A DNA stretch of 64,000 nucleotides, taken from the NCBI GenBank assembly GCA_031315995.1, contig JALDRG010000007.1:186001-250000 (forward strand), read 5' to 3'. Made by a program: the position numbers and the translations under genes. The stretch comes from Nitrospira sp. GTDB lineage: Bacteria; Nitrospirota; Nitrospiria; Nitrospirales; Nitrospiraceae. Below the pieces are notes generated by a model that searched no databases, was not told the DNA's origin, and saw only the letters and a program-made list of their open reading frames with translations. Shown one piece after another: positions 51,864 through 60,002 of this stretch (position 1 is the first letter of the stretch; each line of letters begins with the position of its first letter).

Positions 51864-52075
51864 CCGAGAGTTTTTCTGCAAATGTACGGCGGCGCTGCGT
51901 CGAACGCGGCGTATCGGTAAGCGTAATAGAACAAGTGTAACGGAAACGGTTCGTCACTGCCTGCGCGGGGCCGGTCGGCCCGGTGCAAGAGACGCGATAC
52001 GGAACGTGGCGGTTTCCTATCTCGAAGTCCAGGACAACCAGTGCTTGCATTCCCAGGTGGTACGGAAGGATTGCG

Positions 52076-54400
52076 GTGACCAAGTCGGGAGGCAGGCGGT
52101 GGGCGGCAATTCTTATTCTCGCGCTGGTGTTCCTCTACACGATCGGAGTGGGAGCATCCGTGTACGCGCAGGACGGCCTGCCGTTGGTGACGTCGGTCAC
52201 CATCCGTGGGCAGAAACGTATTGAACTGCCGGCGATCGTGGGGCGTCTCACGCTCAAGCCTAACGACCATTTTACGGCCGAGGCGCTCCGTGAGCAGGTC
52301 AAAATCCTGTACGCCACGGGATACTTCGAAGACGTGCAGGTGGAGACGGAGTCAGGCGCGGAGGGCGTGTCCGTCGGTTTCGTCGTCCGAGAGAAACCCT
52401 TCATTACCGAGATCGTTTTCGACGGCAACCAGGAATTGAGCGACGACAAGCTCAAAGAGAAGATCACGATCAAGAGTCAAACGTTTCTCGACCAGCAACA
52501 AGCCAAAGAGAGCGCGGAGAAGATCCGGCTCGCCTATCAGGAAGACGGCTACTATAACTGTCAGGTCATTCCCGTCATACAGGCGGTGGACGAAGACCGG
52601 AAGCGGCTGACGTTCTTCATCAAGGAAGGCACCAAAGCCAAAGTCCGGCAGATCAATTTCGAGGGGATGCGGGCCGTGACCAAGGAAGAGATGTTCAAAG
52701 TTACGGCGACCCGCGAATGGATTCCCTGGTATGGACTCCTTACGCAGCTGAAGGTGCCGTCGCTGCTGTCCGATGCCGGCGTGCTGAAGCGCGAGGAGCT
52801 TGGAAACGATATCGAGCGCATGCGGGAAGTGTACTTGAATAAAGGCTATTTGAATGTGCAGATCAGCCAGCCGACGCTGGAGTTGAGCGACGACAAAAAG
52901 TGGTTCGAAATCAGCTACTCGATCGTCGAGGGTGAGCCGTTCATCGTGCAGGAAGTCGGGTTTCGCGGAAACACCGTATTCGAGGATCATGAGTTGCGCG
53001 AAGGGTTGAATATCAAGCCCGGCGAAATTTTTCAGCGGGCCAAGATTCGGGGTGAAATCACCCGGATCACGGATTTGTACGGTGCGAAGGGGTATGTGTT
53101 CTCCGATGTCGTGCCGAACGTGACGCCCGACAACACTGCGCGCACGGCGACGATTATCCTGAACGTGAAAGAAGGGGAAATGATGCGGATCCGGGAGATC
53201 CACGTCACCGGCAACGACAAAACGCGGGACAATGTGGTGCGCCGGGAACTGCGGTTGGACGAACAGGACGTGATCGACACCCTGGCGTTGAAGCGTAGTT
53301 TTCAGCGGTTGAACAATTTGAACTTTTTCGAGACGGTGGAAATTTTGCCGCAGCAGGTCGATGTCGACAAAGTCGATCTCAATGTGAAGGTGAAGGAGAA
53401 GCCGACCGGCCAGTTCAGCATCGGCGGCGGATTCAGCACCTTGGATAAACTGGTGGCGATTGCGGATATCACCGAAGGCAACCTCGGTGGAAACGGTTGG
53501 TTGGGGCGTATCCGCGGGCAATTGGGTCAGCAGCGGTCGTTGGGCTTGGTGACCTTCCGGAATCCCTACGTGAACGACTCGTATAATGCGCTCCAGCTGG
53601 ATATTTACCGGTCGATGACCAACTACATTTCCTATTTCGAGTCGAAATCCGGTGCGAGCGTCACCTGGAGCCGATGGTTGTCGGAATATGTGAACGGGAG
53701 CATCAGCCTGTTCGCCGAGCAGCTCAAGTATAGTGATCCGCAGGCGGGGCTCTGTCCGGATCTGATCCCGCTCATCTGCGGCCAGCTCGGCACACAATCA
53801 TCGACGGGTGTGCGCACCTCGATCTTTCGCGACACGCGCGATTATTATCTGGATCCTCGAACCGGGTGGCGATTCAGCCTCGGGGCCGATTACGCCTCGC
53901 CGTCCCTCGGGGGGACGAATCACTTTTATAAACTGTATGTCGATGTGATGAAATACACGCCGTTGGTCTATGACACGCGCTTCTCGGTGCACGTTCGCTA
54001 CGGACAGACAGAGGGACTTGGGGGCCGGCCCATTCCCCTCACCGAGCGGTTCTTCGTGGGAGGTATCAATACGATGCGCGGGTTCGTGTTCGGACGGGCG
54101 GGTCCTGTGACGCCGTCCGGCTCGCTCCTGGGTTCCGCCAAAGAACTCATTTTCAACAACGATTTTATTTTCACGATTTCGTCCGAAGCGAAGCTGAACG
54201 GCGTGTTCTTCTTCGATTATGGAAACGGATTCAACGACAACCAGCCGGTGAAGTTCAGTGATTTACGGGCTGCGGCCGGGTTTGAGGCCAGATGGATTTC
54301 TCCGTTCGGTCCGTTGCGGGCTGCTTACGGAATCAATCTCGATCCCCGGCCCACAGAGCGGATGGGTGTGTTCGAGTTCACCATCGGATCGCTGTTCTAA
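52076..54400 (+). CDS. bamA: Outer membrane protein assembly factor BamA
   Basis: 774 residues. A signal peptide (ILILALVFLYTIGVGASVYA) is followed by about five POTRA domains (52-430; the first begins PLVTSVTIRGQKRIEL) and an Omp85 beta-barrel. RFFVGGINTMRGF holds the conserved RGF loop and the protein ends in FEFTIGSLF, with a C-terminal Phe as in outer membrane barrels. It folds barrel proteins into the outer membrane. GTG 52076 has GGAAGGA 5 bp upstream; the frame is open further upstream. Confidence 0.95.
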   Translation: MTKSGGRRWAAILILALVFLYTIGVGASVYAQDGLPLVTSVTIRGQKRIELPAIVGRLTLKPNDHFTAEALREQVKILYATGYFEDVQVETESGAEGVSVGFVVREKPFITEIVFDGNQELSDDKLKEKITIKSQTFLDQQQAKESAEKIRLAYQEDGYYNCQVIPVIQAVDEDRKRLTFFIKEGTKAKVRQINFEGMRAVTKEEMFKVTATREWIPWYGLLTQLKVPSLLSDAGVLKREELGNDIERMREVYLNKGYLNVQISQPTLELSDDKKWFEISYSIVEGEPFIVQEVGFRGNTVFEDHELREGLNIKPGEIFQRAKIRGEITRITDLYGAKGYVFSDVVPNVTPDNTARTATIILNVKEGEMMRIREIHVTGNDKTRDNVVRRELRLDEQDVIDTLALKRSFQRLNNLNFFETVEILPQQVDVDKVDLNVKVKEKPTGQFSIGGGFSTLDKLVAIADITEGNLGGNGWLGRIRGQLGQQRSLGLVTFRNPYVNDSYNALQLDIYRSMTNYISYFESKSGASVTWSRWLSEYVNGSISLFAEQLKYSDPQAGLCPDLIPLICGQLGTQSSTGVRTSIFRDTRDYYLDPRTGWRFSLGADYASPSLGGTNHFYKLYVDVMKYTPLVYDTRFSVHVRYGQTEGLGGRPIPLTERFFVGGINTMRGFVFGRAGPVTPSGSLLGSAKELIFNNDFIFTISSEAKLNGVFFFDYGNGFNDNQPVKFSDLRAAAGFEARWISPFGPLRAAYGINLDPRPTERMGVFEFTIGSLF

Positions 54401-54442
54401 CAGGCGATCCGTGTGTCGGTGTCCGAGAAAGGAATCGCCGGA

Positions 54443-55018
54443 ATGAGTGGACACGTGTGCCGCGGTGGATCGCAGAGGGCCGGATGGGCCGGGGTGTGTC
54501 TCGCGCTCATGACCGTGGCGTTGGTGATCGGCGGGTGTCGGTCCGGACATTCGACGGTGCCGACGTCCACCCGGATCGGCGTGGTGGATCCTCAGCGTGT
54601 GCTGAGCGAGACCACTGTCGGGAAGAAGGCGAAGGACATGCTGGCCTCGTTTGCAAAGAACCGGCAGGCGCTCATCGAGTTGGAGGAAAAAGAGTTGCGG
54701 CGGATGGAAGAAGATTTCATGAAACAGGGCAGTGTGCTGAGCGCCAATGCCAAACGAGAGCGGGAAGAACAATTCCGGCGCCGCATGGCGGAGTATCAGC
54801 AGAAGGTCACCGACCTGAACCGTGAAGTGCAGGAGAAGCAAAAAGAGGTGTTGGACGGGTTCCGCGAGAAGATTGAAGCCCTGTCGGGGAAGGTGGCGAA
54901 ACGGCTGGAGTTGCAGGCCGTATTCGATCGCGGCCGCGGAGGCCCCACGCTTTATTTCGACGAGGCCGTGGATGTGTCGTCGCAGGTCATCGAAGAATTC
55001 AACAACACGTATCCATGA
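54443..55018 (+). CDS. OmpH/Skp family chaperone, predicted lipoprotein
   Basis: 191 residues. The N-terminal hydrophobic segment ends in a lipobox, LVIGGC, so the protein should be lipidated at Cys. The rest is an OmpH/Skp domain: IGVVDPQRVLSETTVGKKAKDML then a long charged coiled coil (about 80-160) and a short end strand. Skp holds unfolded outer membrane proteins in the periplasm; anchoring by lipid is unusual. AAAGGA precedes ATG 54443. The next gene is a second Skp. Confidence 0.85.
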   Translation: MSGHVCRGGSQRAGWAGVCLALMTVALVIGGCRSGHSTVPTSTRIGVVDPQRVLSETTVGKKAKDMLASFAKNRQALIELEEKELRRMEEDFMKQGSVLSANAKREREEQFRRRMAEYQQKVTDLNREVQEKQKEVLDGFREKIEALSGKVAKRLELQAVFDRGRGGPTLYFDEAVDVSSQVIEEFNNTYP

Positions 55019-55029
55019 TGAGGGGGCCC

Positions 55030-55566
55030 ATGAACGTACGTACTTGGATCGTAGGGGGTGTGCTACAGGTATTGTTGGCATGGCTGGCGCAGCCGGTGCA
55101 GGCGGCGGACCGCATGAAGATCGCGATGATGGACCAGCAAAAGGTCGTCGAACGGAGCGTGGCCGGGAAACGCGCGCTCGAGGATCTCAAGAGCTACTCC
55201 ACGACGCGCCAAAAGATCATCGATTCCGACGACCAGGAGTTGAAGGAACTGGAGAAGGGGCTCCAGGATGCGACGTTCTCAGAGGAGACTCGCAAGGAGA
55301 AGCAGGAGCAGTTCAGGACGAAGCTGGAGGCCTATCAGCGCCGGATTCAGGATTTCAATCGTGAGGTGCAGGACAAGCAGCGGGGAATGGTCGCGGATTT
55401 TGCGCAGCGTATCCATGCCGCCGCGGCGGCGGTCGCCCAGAAAGAAGGGTATACCGCCGTCCTCGACCGGGGCAGCGAGTCCACGGTCAAGATCGTGATC
55501 TACAATCACCCATCGGTCGATCTCACGGAGCAGATCATCAAGGAGTTTGATCGGCAAAACAAATAG
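55030..55566 (+). CDS. skp: OmpH/Skp family periplasmic chaperone
   Basis: 178 residues. A cleavable signal peptide (IVGGVLQVLLAWLAQPVQA/A) and an OmpH/Skp domain (KIAMMDQQKVVERSVAGKRALEDLK, then a coiled coil and VLDRGSESTVKIVIYN) with no lipobox. It should be soluble in the periplasm. AGGGGG lies just before ATG 55030; ATG 55015 overlaps the stop of the lipoprotein Skp and is an alternative. The two paralogues are clearly related but diverged. Confidence 0.87.
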   Translation: MNVRTWIVGGVLQVLLAWLAQPVQAADRMKIAMMDQQKVVERSVAGKRALEDLKSYSTTRQKIIDSDDQELKELEKGLQDATFSEETRKEKQEQFRTKLEAYQRRIQDFNREVQDKQRGMVADFAQRIHAAAAAVAQKEGYTAVLDRGSESTVKIVIYNHPSVDLTEQIIKEFDRQNK

Positions 55567-55608
55567 TCGGGAGTCGTAATCGTCTACGCAACACAGGAGG
55601 CGGGGCTG

Positions 55609-56064
55609 ATGTCAGTGATGGACAACGTTGAGATTCAATCGATCCTTCCCCACCGGTATCCGTTTTTACTCGTCGACCGCATTCGAGAACTCGAGCCGGA
55701 CCGCCGGATCGTCGGTATCAAGAATGTGACCATCAATGAACCGTTTTTTCAGGGGCATTTCCCAGGGCGTCCGGTCATGCCGGGCGTATTGATCCTTGAG
55801 GCTCTGGCCCAGGTCGGCGGGGTGTTGGCCTTTAAGTCCCTGGGGGCGGTCGGCCGCCCGGTTGTGTATTTGACCGGGATCGACGGGGCCAAATTCAGGA
55901 AGCCGGTGGTCCCGGGGGACATTCTCCGGTTGGAAGTCGATGTGCTGAAGAAGCGCGCCCCGTTCTGGAAGATGCAGGGCCGAGCCTTCGTCGAGTCCGA
56001 GCTGGTGTGTGAAGCAGAAGTCACGGCGATGGTCACGGATGAAAAGGCAGTCGAGGGACAGTAA
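55609..56064 (+). CDS. fabZ: 3-hydroxyacyl-ACP dehydratase FabZ
   Basis: 151 residues of the hotdog fold. ILPHRYPFLLVDRI and GHFPGRPVMPGVLILEALAQ hold the catalytic His and Glu. It dehydrates 3-hydroxyacyl-ACP in fatty acid synthesis, competing with LpxA for the 3-hydroxyacyl-ACP pool, which explains the common fabZ-lpxA pairing seen here. GGAGG lies upstream of ATG 55609. Confidence 0.96.
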   Translation: MSVMDNVEIQSILPHRYPFLLVDRIRELEPDRRIVGIKNVTINEPFFQGHFPGRPVMPGVLILEALAQVGGVLAFKSLGAVGRPVVYLTGIDGAKFRKPVVPGDILRLEVDVLKKRAPFWKMQGRAFVESELVCEAEVTAMVTDEKAVEGQ

Positions 56065-56132
56065 CCAGGGGTCGTGCGGTGGCCCGCAGCGTAGCGTTGA
56101 ACAGGACGACAGGCAATGGTGAGGAGGTGTGA

Positions 56133-56942
56133 GTGAAGATACATCCGACCGCGGTGGTCCATCCTAAAGCGGTGCTCGCGGACGACGTGGAAGTCGGGGC
56201 CTACTCCGTCGTCGGAGAACATGTCCGGATCGGCGCCGGCACCCGAGTCTCGTCCCATGTCTGTATCGACGGGTGGACCGACATCGGAGAGCGGTGCGAA
56301 TTGCATCCCTTTGTGTCGGTGGGCGGACCGCCCCAGCATATGCAGTACAAGGGCGAGCCGACCAAGGTCGTGATCGGGCACGACAATATCTTGCGCGAGT
56401 ATGTGACGGTCAATCGGGCGACGGTGCAAGGTGGCGGAGTCACCAGCATCGGCGACGCTAATTTTCTGATGGCCTATGTGCATGTCGCGCACGATTGCCA
56501 CCTCGGGAACCATCTCATCCTGGCGAATGCGGCGAGTCTGGCCGGGCACATCACCATCGGTGATCACGCCATTATCGGCGGCCTCTCAGGCATTCACCAA
56601 TACGTGCGCATCGGTGCCTATGCGATGGTGGGCGGCTGCTGCGCGCTCGGCCAGGATCTCCCGCCGTTCATGCGGGCTGCCGGCGGATATCGCGCCCGGA
56701 TGTACGGATTGAACTCCATCGGTCTGCGACGGCATGGCTTCTCCTCCGATCGGATTGCGGCCTTGAAAAAGGCATATGAAGTGCTCTTTCGCTCCGGGCA
56801 TCGGGTGGCGGAGGCCGTCAAGCTGGCGCGTGGGACCTTCAGTGCCAGCCAGGATGTCATGCAGGTGGCCGCGTTCATGGAAGGGACCAAACGGGGGATC
56901 TGCCGATCGGTCGGTAAGGATCAAGAGGGCGAAGAGGAGTAG
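56133..56942 (+). CDS. lpxA: UDP-GlcNAc (or UDP-GlcNAc3N) acyltransferase LpxA
   Basis: 269 residues. The left-handed beta-helix of hexapeptide repeats starts at IHPTAVVHPKAVLADDVEVGAYSVVG. The catalytic His lies in YVHVAHDCHLGNH. The C-terminal helical part (RHGFSSDRIAALKKAYEVLFRS) is typical. It starts lipid A synthesis by adding a 3-hydroxyacyl chain. The GTG start has GAGGAGG upstream. Because a GnnA-like gene lies two genes on, the acceptor could be the diamino sugar. Confidence 0.96.
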   Translation: MKIHPTAVVHPKAVLADDVEVGAYSVVGEHVRIGAGTRVSSHVCIDGWTDIGERCELHPFVSVGGPPQHMQYKGEPTKVVIGHDNILREYVTVNRATVQGGGVTSIGDANFLMAYVHVAHDCHLGNHLILANAASLAGHITIGDHAIIGGLSGIHQYVRIGAYAMVGGCCALGQDLPPFMRAAGGYRARMYGLNSIGLRRHGFSSDRIAALKKAYEVLFRSGHRVAEAVKLARGTFSASQDVMQVAAFMEGTKRGICRSVGKDQEGEEE

Positions 56943-56944
56943 CG

Positions 56945-57787
56945 GTGGGAGAGCATGTGGCCGACGGTATACACGCGTCCAACGGACAGCGGATCGGGCT
57001 CATCGCAGGCAATGGCCGGTTTCCGATCATTTTTGCCGACAACGCGAAGCGGCTCGGGTATTCCGTGTCGGCGGTGGCGCACGAGGGCGAAACAGATCCC
57101 GAGTTGGAACGGCACGTCGATCACATTCACTGGATCAAGATCGGGCAGTTCGGCAAATTGATCGAGGCCCTTAAGGGGGACGGCGTTCAGCGGGCGGTCA
57201 TGCTGGGAGGTATCAAGAAGACGCATGTGTTTTCCACGGTCCGACCAGATTTTCGCGCGTTAGCCTTAGCTGCCAAACTGATTCATCTCAAGGACGACGA
57301 TATCCTTCGTCGGGTCGCCGAAGAGATCGAACAAGAAGGCATTCAGATCTGTGAGTCCACATTCGGCCTGGAGGGAATCCTGGTCGAGGACGGCACGTTG
57401 ACGAGGCGTGAGCCGAGCAAGAAGGAATGGGAAGACATTCGGTACGGCTGGGATGTCGGCAAACAGATCGGGGCGCTGGATATCGGGCAGTGCGTCGTGG
57501 TGAAGGACCGGGTGATCGTCGCCGTCGAAGCCGTGGAGGGAACCGATGGCGCGATCCGCAGGGGCGGGGAACTGGCGCATGGCGGCGCGGTGGTCGTGAA
57601 ACGGTGTAAACCTCAGCAGGACCTCCGATTCGATCTGCCCGCCGTCGGTCCGCGCACCATTGAGGTGATGGAGTCCGTCAAGGCGTCGGTGCTGGCCTTG
57701 GAAGCGGGGCGTGGGATCCTCCTTGATCGTGACGAAACGATCGCGAAGGCGAACCGCGCCGGAATCGCGATTGTCGGCATGACCTAA
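56945..57787 (+). CDS. lpxI: UDP-2,3-diacylglucosamine pyrophosphatase LpxI
   Basis: 280 residues. The family (DUF1009) is recognised from IGLIAGNGRFPIIFADNAKRLG, MLGGIKKTHVFSTVRPD, DIGQCVVVKDRVIVAVEAVEGTDGAIRRGG and DLPAVGPRTIEVM. It performs the LpxH step in organisms without LpxH, releasing 2,3-diacylglucosamine 1-phosphate and UMP. It begins 2 bp after lpxA with GTG. Confidence 0.93.
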   Translation: MGEHVADGIHASNGQRIGLIAGNGRFPIIFADNAKRLGYSVSAVAHEGETDPELERHVDHIHWIKIGQFGKLIEALKGDGVQRAVMLGGIKKTHVFSTVRPDFRALALAAKLIHLKDDDILRRVAEEIEQEGIQICESTFGLEGILVEDGTLTRREPSKKEWEDIRYGWDVGKQIGALDIGQCVVVKDRVIVAVEAVEGTDGAIRRGGELAHGGAVVVKRCKPQQDLRFDLPAVGPRTIEVMESVKASVLALEAGRGILLDRDETIAKANRAGIAIVGMT

Positions 57788-57839
57788 TACCGTCCGGTAT
57801 CAGCACGGAGCCATGTCTGTTGGCAGAGGATAGGGCGCG

Positions 57840-58829
57840 ATGAAACAGCTTCGAGCCGGTGTGATCGGCGTCGGCCACCTGGGCCAGCACCATGCGCGGC
57901 ACTACGCGACGCTTCCCGGCGCGACATTGGTCGGTGTCTATGACGCATCGCCGAGCCGCGCCAAGCTCATTGCCGATCGACATGGCGTGCAGGCCTGGAC
58001 GGAACTCGACGACTTGCTGAAGCAGGTCGATATTGTCAGCGTGGCCGCTCCCACCTCCGCCCACTTTACGACGGCCACGGCGTGCCTGAAAGCCGGCAAG
58101 CATGTGCTGGTGGAAAAACCCATCGCCGCAACGCCTGCGGAATCCCATGAGTTGGTCGAACTGGCGGCGCGACGCGGGTGCCTGTTACAGGTCGGACATA
58201 GTGAGCGGTTCAACCCGATCATGCAGCGCATGCGCCCCCACATTGAGCGCCCTGCCTTTATCGAATGTCATCGGTTGAGCGCCTTCGGTGAACGGGGAAC
58301 CGATGTCGATGTGGTGCTGGATCTCATGATTCACGACCTGGACCTCGTGTTGTCGTTCAACCCGGGGGTGGTCGAAGAGGTTCGGGCGGCTGGTGTGCCG
58401 GTACTCTCACCCAACATCGATATCGCCAATGCTCGGATCGCCTTCGCGAGCGGATGTGTTGCAAATGTCACCGCCAGTCGGGTCTCGACCAATAAAATGC
58501 GCCGGTTGCGGGTTTTTCAGCGCGACCGCTATGTCTCGATTGATTTTCAGACACGCCAGGCCGTCGTGTCTCGACGCGTACAAGGCGCCGGCGCCAAGCC
58601 GACGATCGATGTGGAATCCTACCAGGCCGGAGATGAGGAGCCGTTGCGGCTGGAGCTGGACTCGTTCATTCATGCGGTGCGCACCGGAACCCGTCCGGTC
58701 GTATCCGGTGAAGACGGGGCAGCGGCGCTCAATCTGGCCGCGCTGGTGCTGGAGGCCATCGGTCAATTTACACAACGCCACTCGGCAGGTGAGGCATCGG
58801 CGGTGGTGTTCGGTCAGGAGAATGTGTAA
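57840..58829 (+). CDS. Gfo/Idh/MocA oxidoreductase, possible GnnA (UDP-GlcNAc 3-dehydrogenase)
   Basis: 329 residues. The N-terminal Rossmann fold has GVIGVGHLGQHHARHYATLPG, and HVLVEKPIAAT is the family EKP motif; the C-terminal domain has DLMIHDLDLVLSF. In Acidithiobacillus and Leptospira, GnnA of this family oxidises UDP-GlcNAc at C3 and the aminotransferase GnnB completes UDP-GlcNAc3N for an amide-linked lipid A. Position between lpxI and lpxB supports that role here. No aminotransferase gene is visible in this window. Confidence 0.88.
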   Translation: MKQLRAGVIGVGHLGQHHARHYATLPGATLVGVYDASPSRAKLIADRHGVQAWTELDDLLKQVDIVSVAAPTSAHFTTATACLKAGKHVLVEKPIAATPAESHELVELAARRGCLLQVGHSERFNPIMQRMRPHIERPAFIECHRLSAFGERGTDVDVVLDLMIHDLDLVLSFNPGVVEEVRAAGVPVLSPNIDIANARIAFASGCVANVTASRVSTNKMRRLRVFQRDRYVSIDFQTRQAVVSRRVQGAGAKPTIDVESYQAGDEEPLRLELDSFIHAVRTGTRPVVSGEDGAAALNLAALVLEAIGQFTQRHSAGEASAVVFGQENV

Positions 58830-58868
58830 GGGTGTCACCTCTGTGCCTGTCCGCATGAGACGAACAGC

Positions 58869-60002
58869 ATGCCACGCATCTTAATCGTGACCGGAGAGGC
58901 CTCCGGCGATCTGCACGGAGCCCACTTGGTGAAGGCGTTGAAGGAGCTGTCTCCCGCCCTTCAGATTGTGGGCATCGGCGGCGCCTCGATGCGGGCGGCG
59001 GGCGCAGAACTGGTCCGCGACATTCCACAACTGGATGTGATGGGGCTCATCGGCGTGTCGGCCGTCAAAACGATGCTGCAGCGGATTTCGCGAATCCGAA
59101 CACTGATCAAGGGAGAACGTTGGGATCTTGTGGTGTTGATCGATAACCCCGGTCTCAATTTTCATTTTGCGCGGGTGGCCAAGGCCTGTGGTCTCAAGGT
59201 GCTGTACTACATTGCGCCGAAAGTGTGGGCCTGGCGGCCAGGGCGGATGCGATGGATTCAGCAGCGCGTCGATCATGTGCTGTCGATTCTTCCGTTTGAG
59301 CAGGAGTTGTACCGGCGAGCCGGCGTTCGGTACACTTTTGTCGGCAACCCCCTCTTGGACGAAATGGCGCCGTCATACGACCGGGCAGCCATACGAAAGC
59401 AGTTCGGCCTACCGGAGGCTGGGCTGGTGATCGGCCTGTTTCCCGGAAGCCGAAAGGGAGAATTACAGCAGCATATCCCGGTTCTGCGCGACGCGGTGAG
59501 GCGGTTGGTAGAGCGCTATCCGGCGGCGCAGTTTATCGCCGCTCAGGCATCCTCGATTCAGGAGAGCCTGCTGGACGAACTGGTTCGCGATAGCCCCACC
59601 CCGATACGAGTCTTTCGTGACCAGTCCAACGAAGTGATGGCCGCGTCGGATGTGCTCTTGGTGAAATCAGGAACGTCCACGCTTCAGGCGGCGGTGATCG
59701 GCACACCCATGATCTTATTCTACCGCGCCGCCTCGAGGGTCACCTATTTGCTCGCTCGGCTGCTCATTCGTGTTCCTTGGATCGGGCTGCCGAATCTCGT
59801 GGCCGGGCAGACCATCGTCCCAGAATTAATCCACGATGACGCGACGGGTGAGCGGCTGGCTCAGGAAACGGAACGGTTGCTGCAAGACCGGACGGCCTAT
59901 GACGGCATGCGAGCTGCATTGCTCAAGGTCCGCCAGGCATTGGGCGACCCCGGCGCCTCGCGACGCGCCGCGGAAGTGATTCTTGCCGAGTGTCGCTCAT
60001 GA
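58869..60002 (+). CDS. lpxB: Lipid A disaccharide synthase LpxB
   Basis: 377 residues. ILIVTGEASGDLHGAHLV at the N-terminus, YYIAPKVWAWRPGRM, FVGNPLLDE, GLFPGSRKGELQQH and LLVKSGTSTLQAAVIGTPM identify LpxB, a GT-B glycosyltransferase. It joins UDP-2,3-diacylglucosamine and lipid X at the inner membrane. The stop overlaps the msbA start by ATGA. Confidence 0.96.
   Translation: MPRILIVTGEASGDLHGAHLVKALKELSPALQIVGIGGASMRAAGAELVRDIPQLDVMGLIGVSAVKTMLQRISRIRTLIKGERWDLVVLIDNPGLNFHFARVAKACGLKVLYYIAPKVWAWRPGRMRWIQQRVDHVLSILPFEQELYRRAGVRYTFVGNPLLDEMAPSYDRAAIRKQFGLPEAGLVIGLFPGSRKGELQQHIPVLRDAVRRLVERYPAAQFIAAQASSIQESLLDELVRDSPTPIRVFRDQSNEVMAASDVLLVKSGTSTLQAAVIGTPMILFYRAASRVTYLLARLLIRVPWIGLPNLVAGQTIVPELIHDDATGERLAQETERLLQDRTAYDGMRAALLKVRQALGDPGASRRAAEVILAECRS

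Larger units (their letters stand above)
51744..52075. other. Divergent galU/bamA regulatory region
   Basis: About 330 bp holding the galU and bamA promoters. The bamA leader is about 205 nt and contains a GC-rich hairpin near 51966-51982 (GGGGCCG/CGGCCC). No coding frame is supported. Confidence 0.5.

Noticed and set aside
52352..53797. 481-codon reverse frame
   Set aside because: Antisense to the POTRA and barrel regions of bamA; no family similarity.
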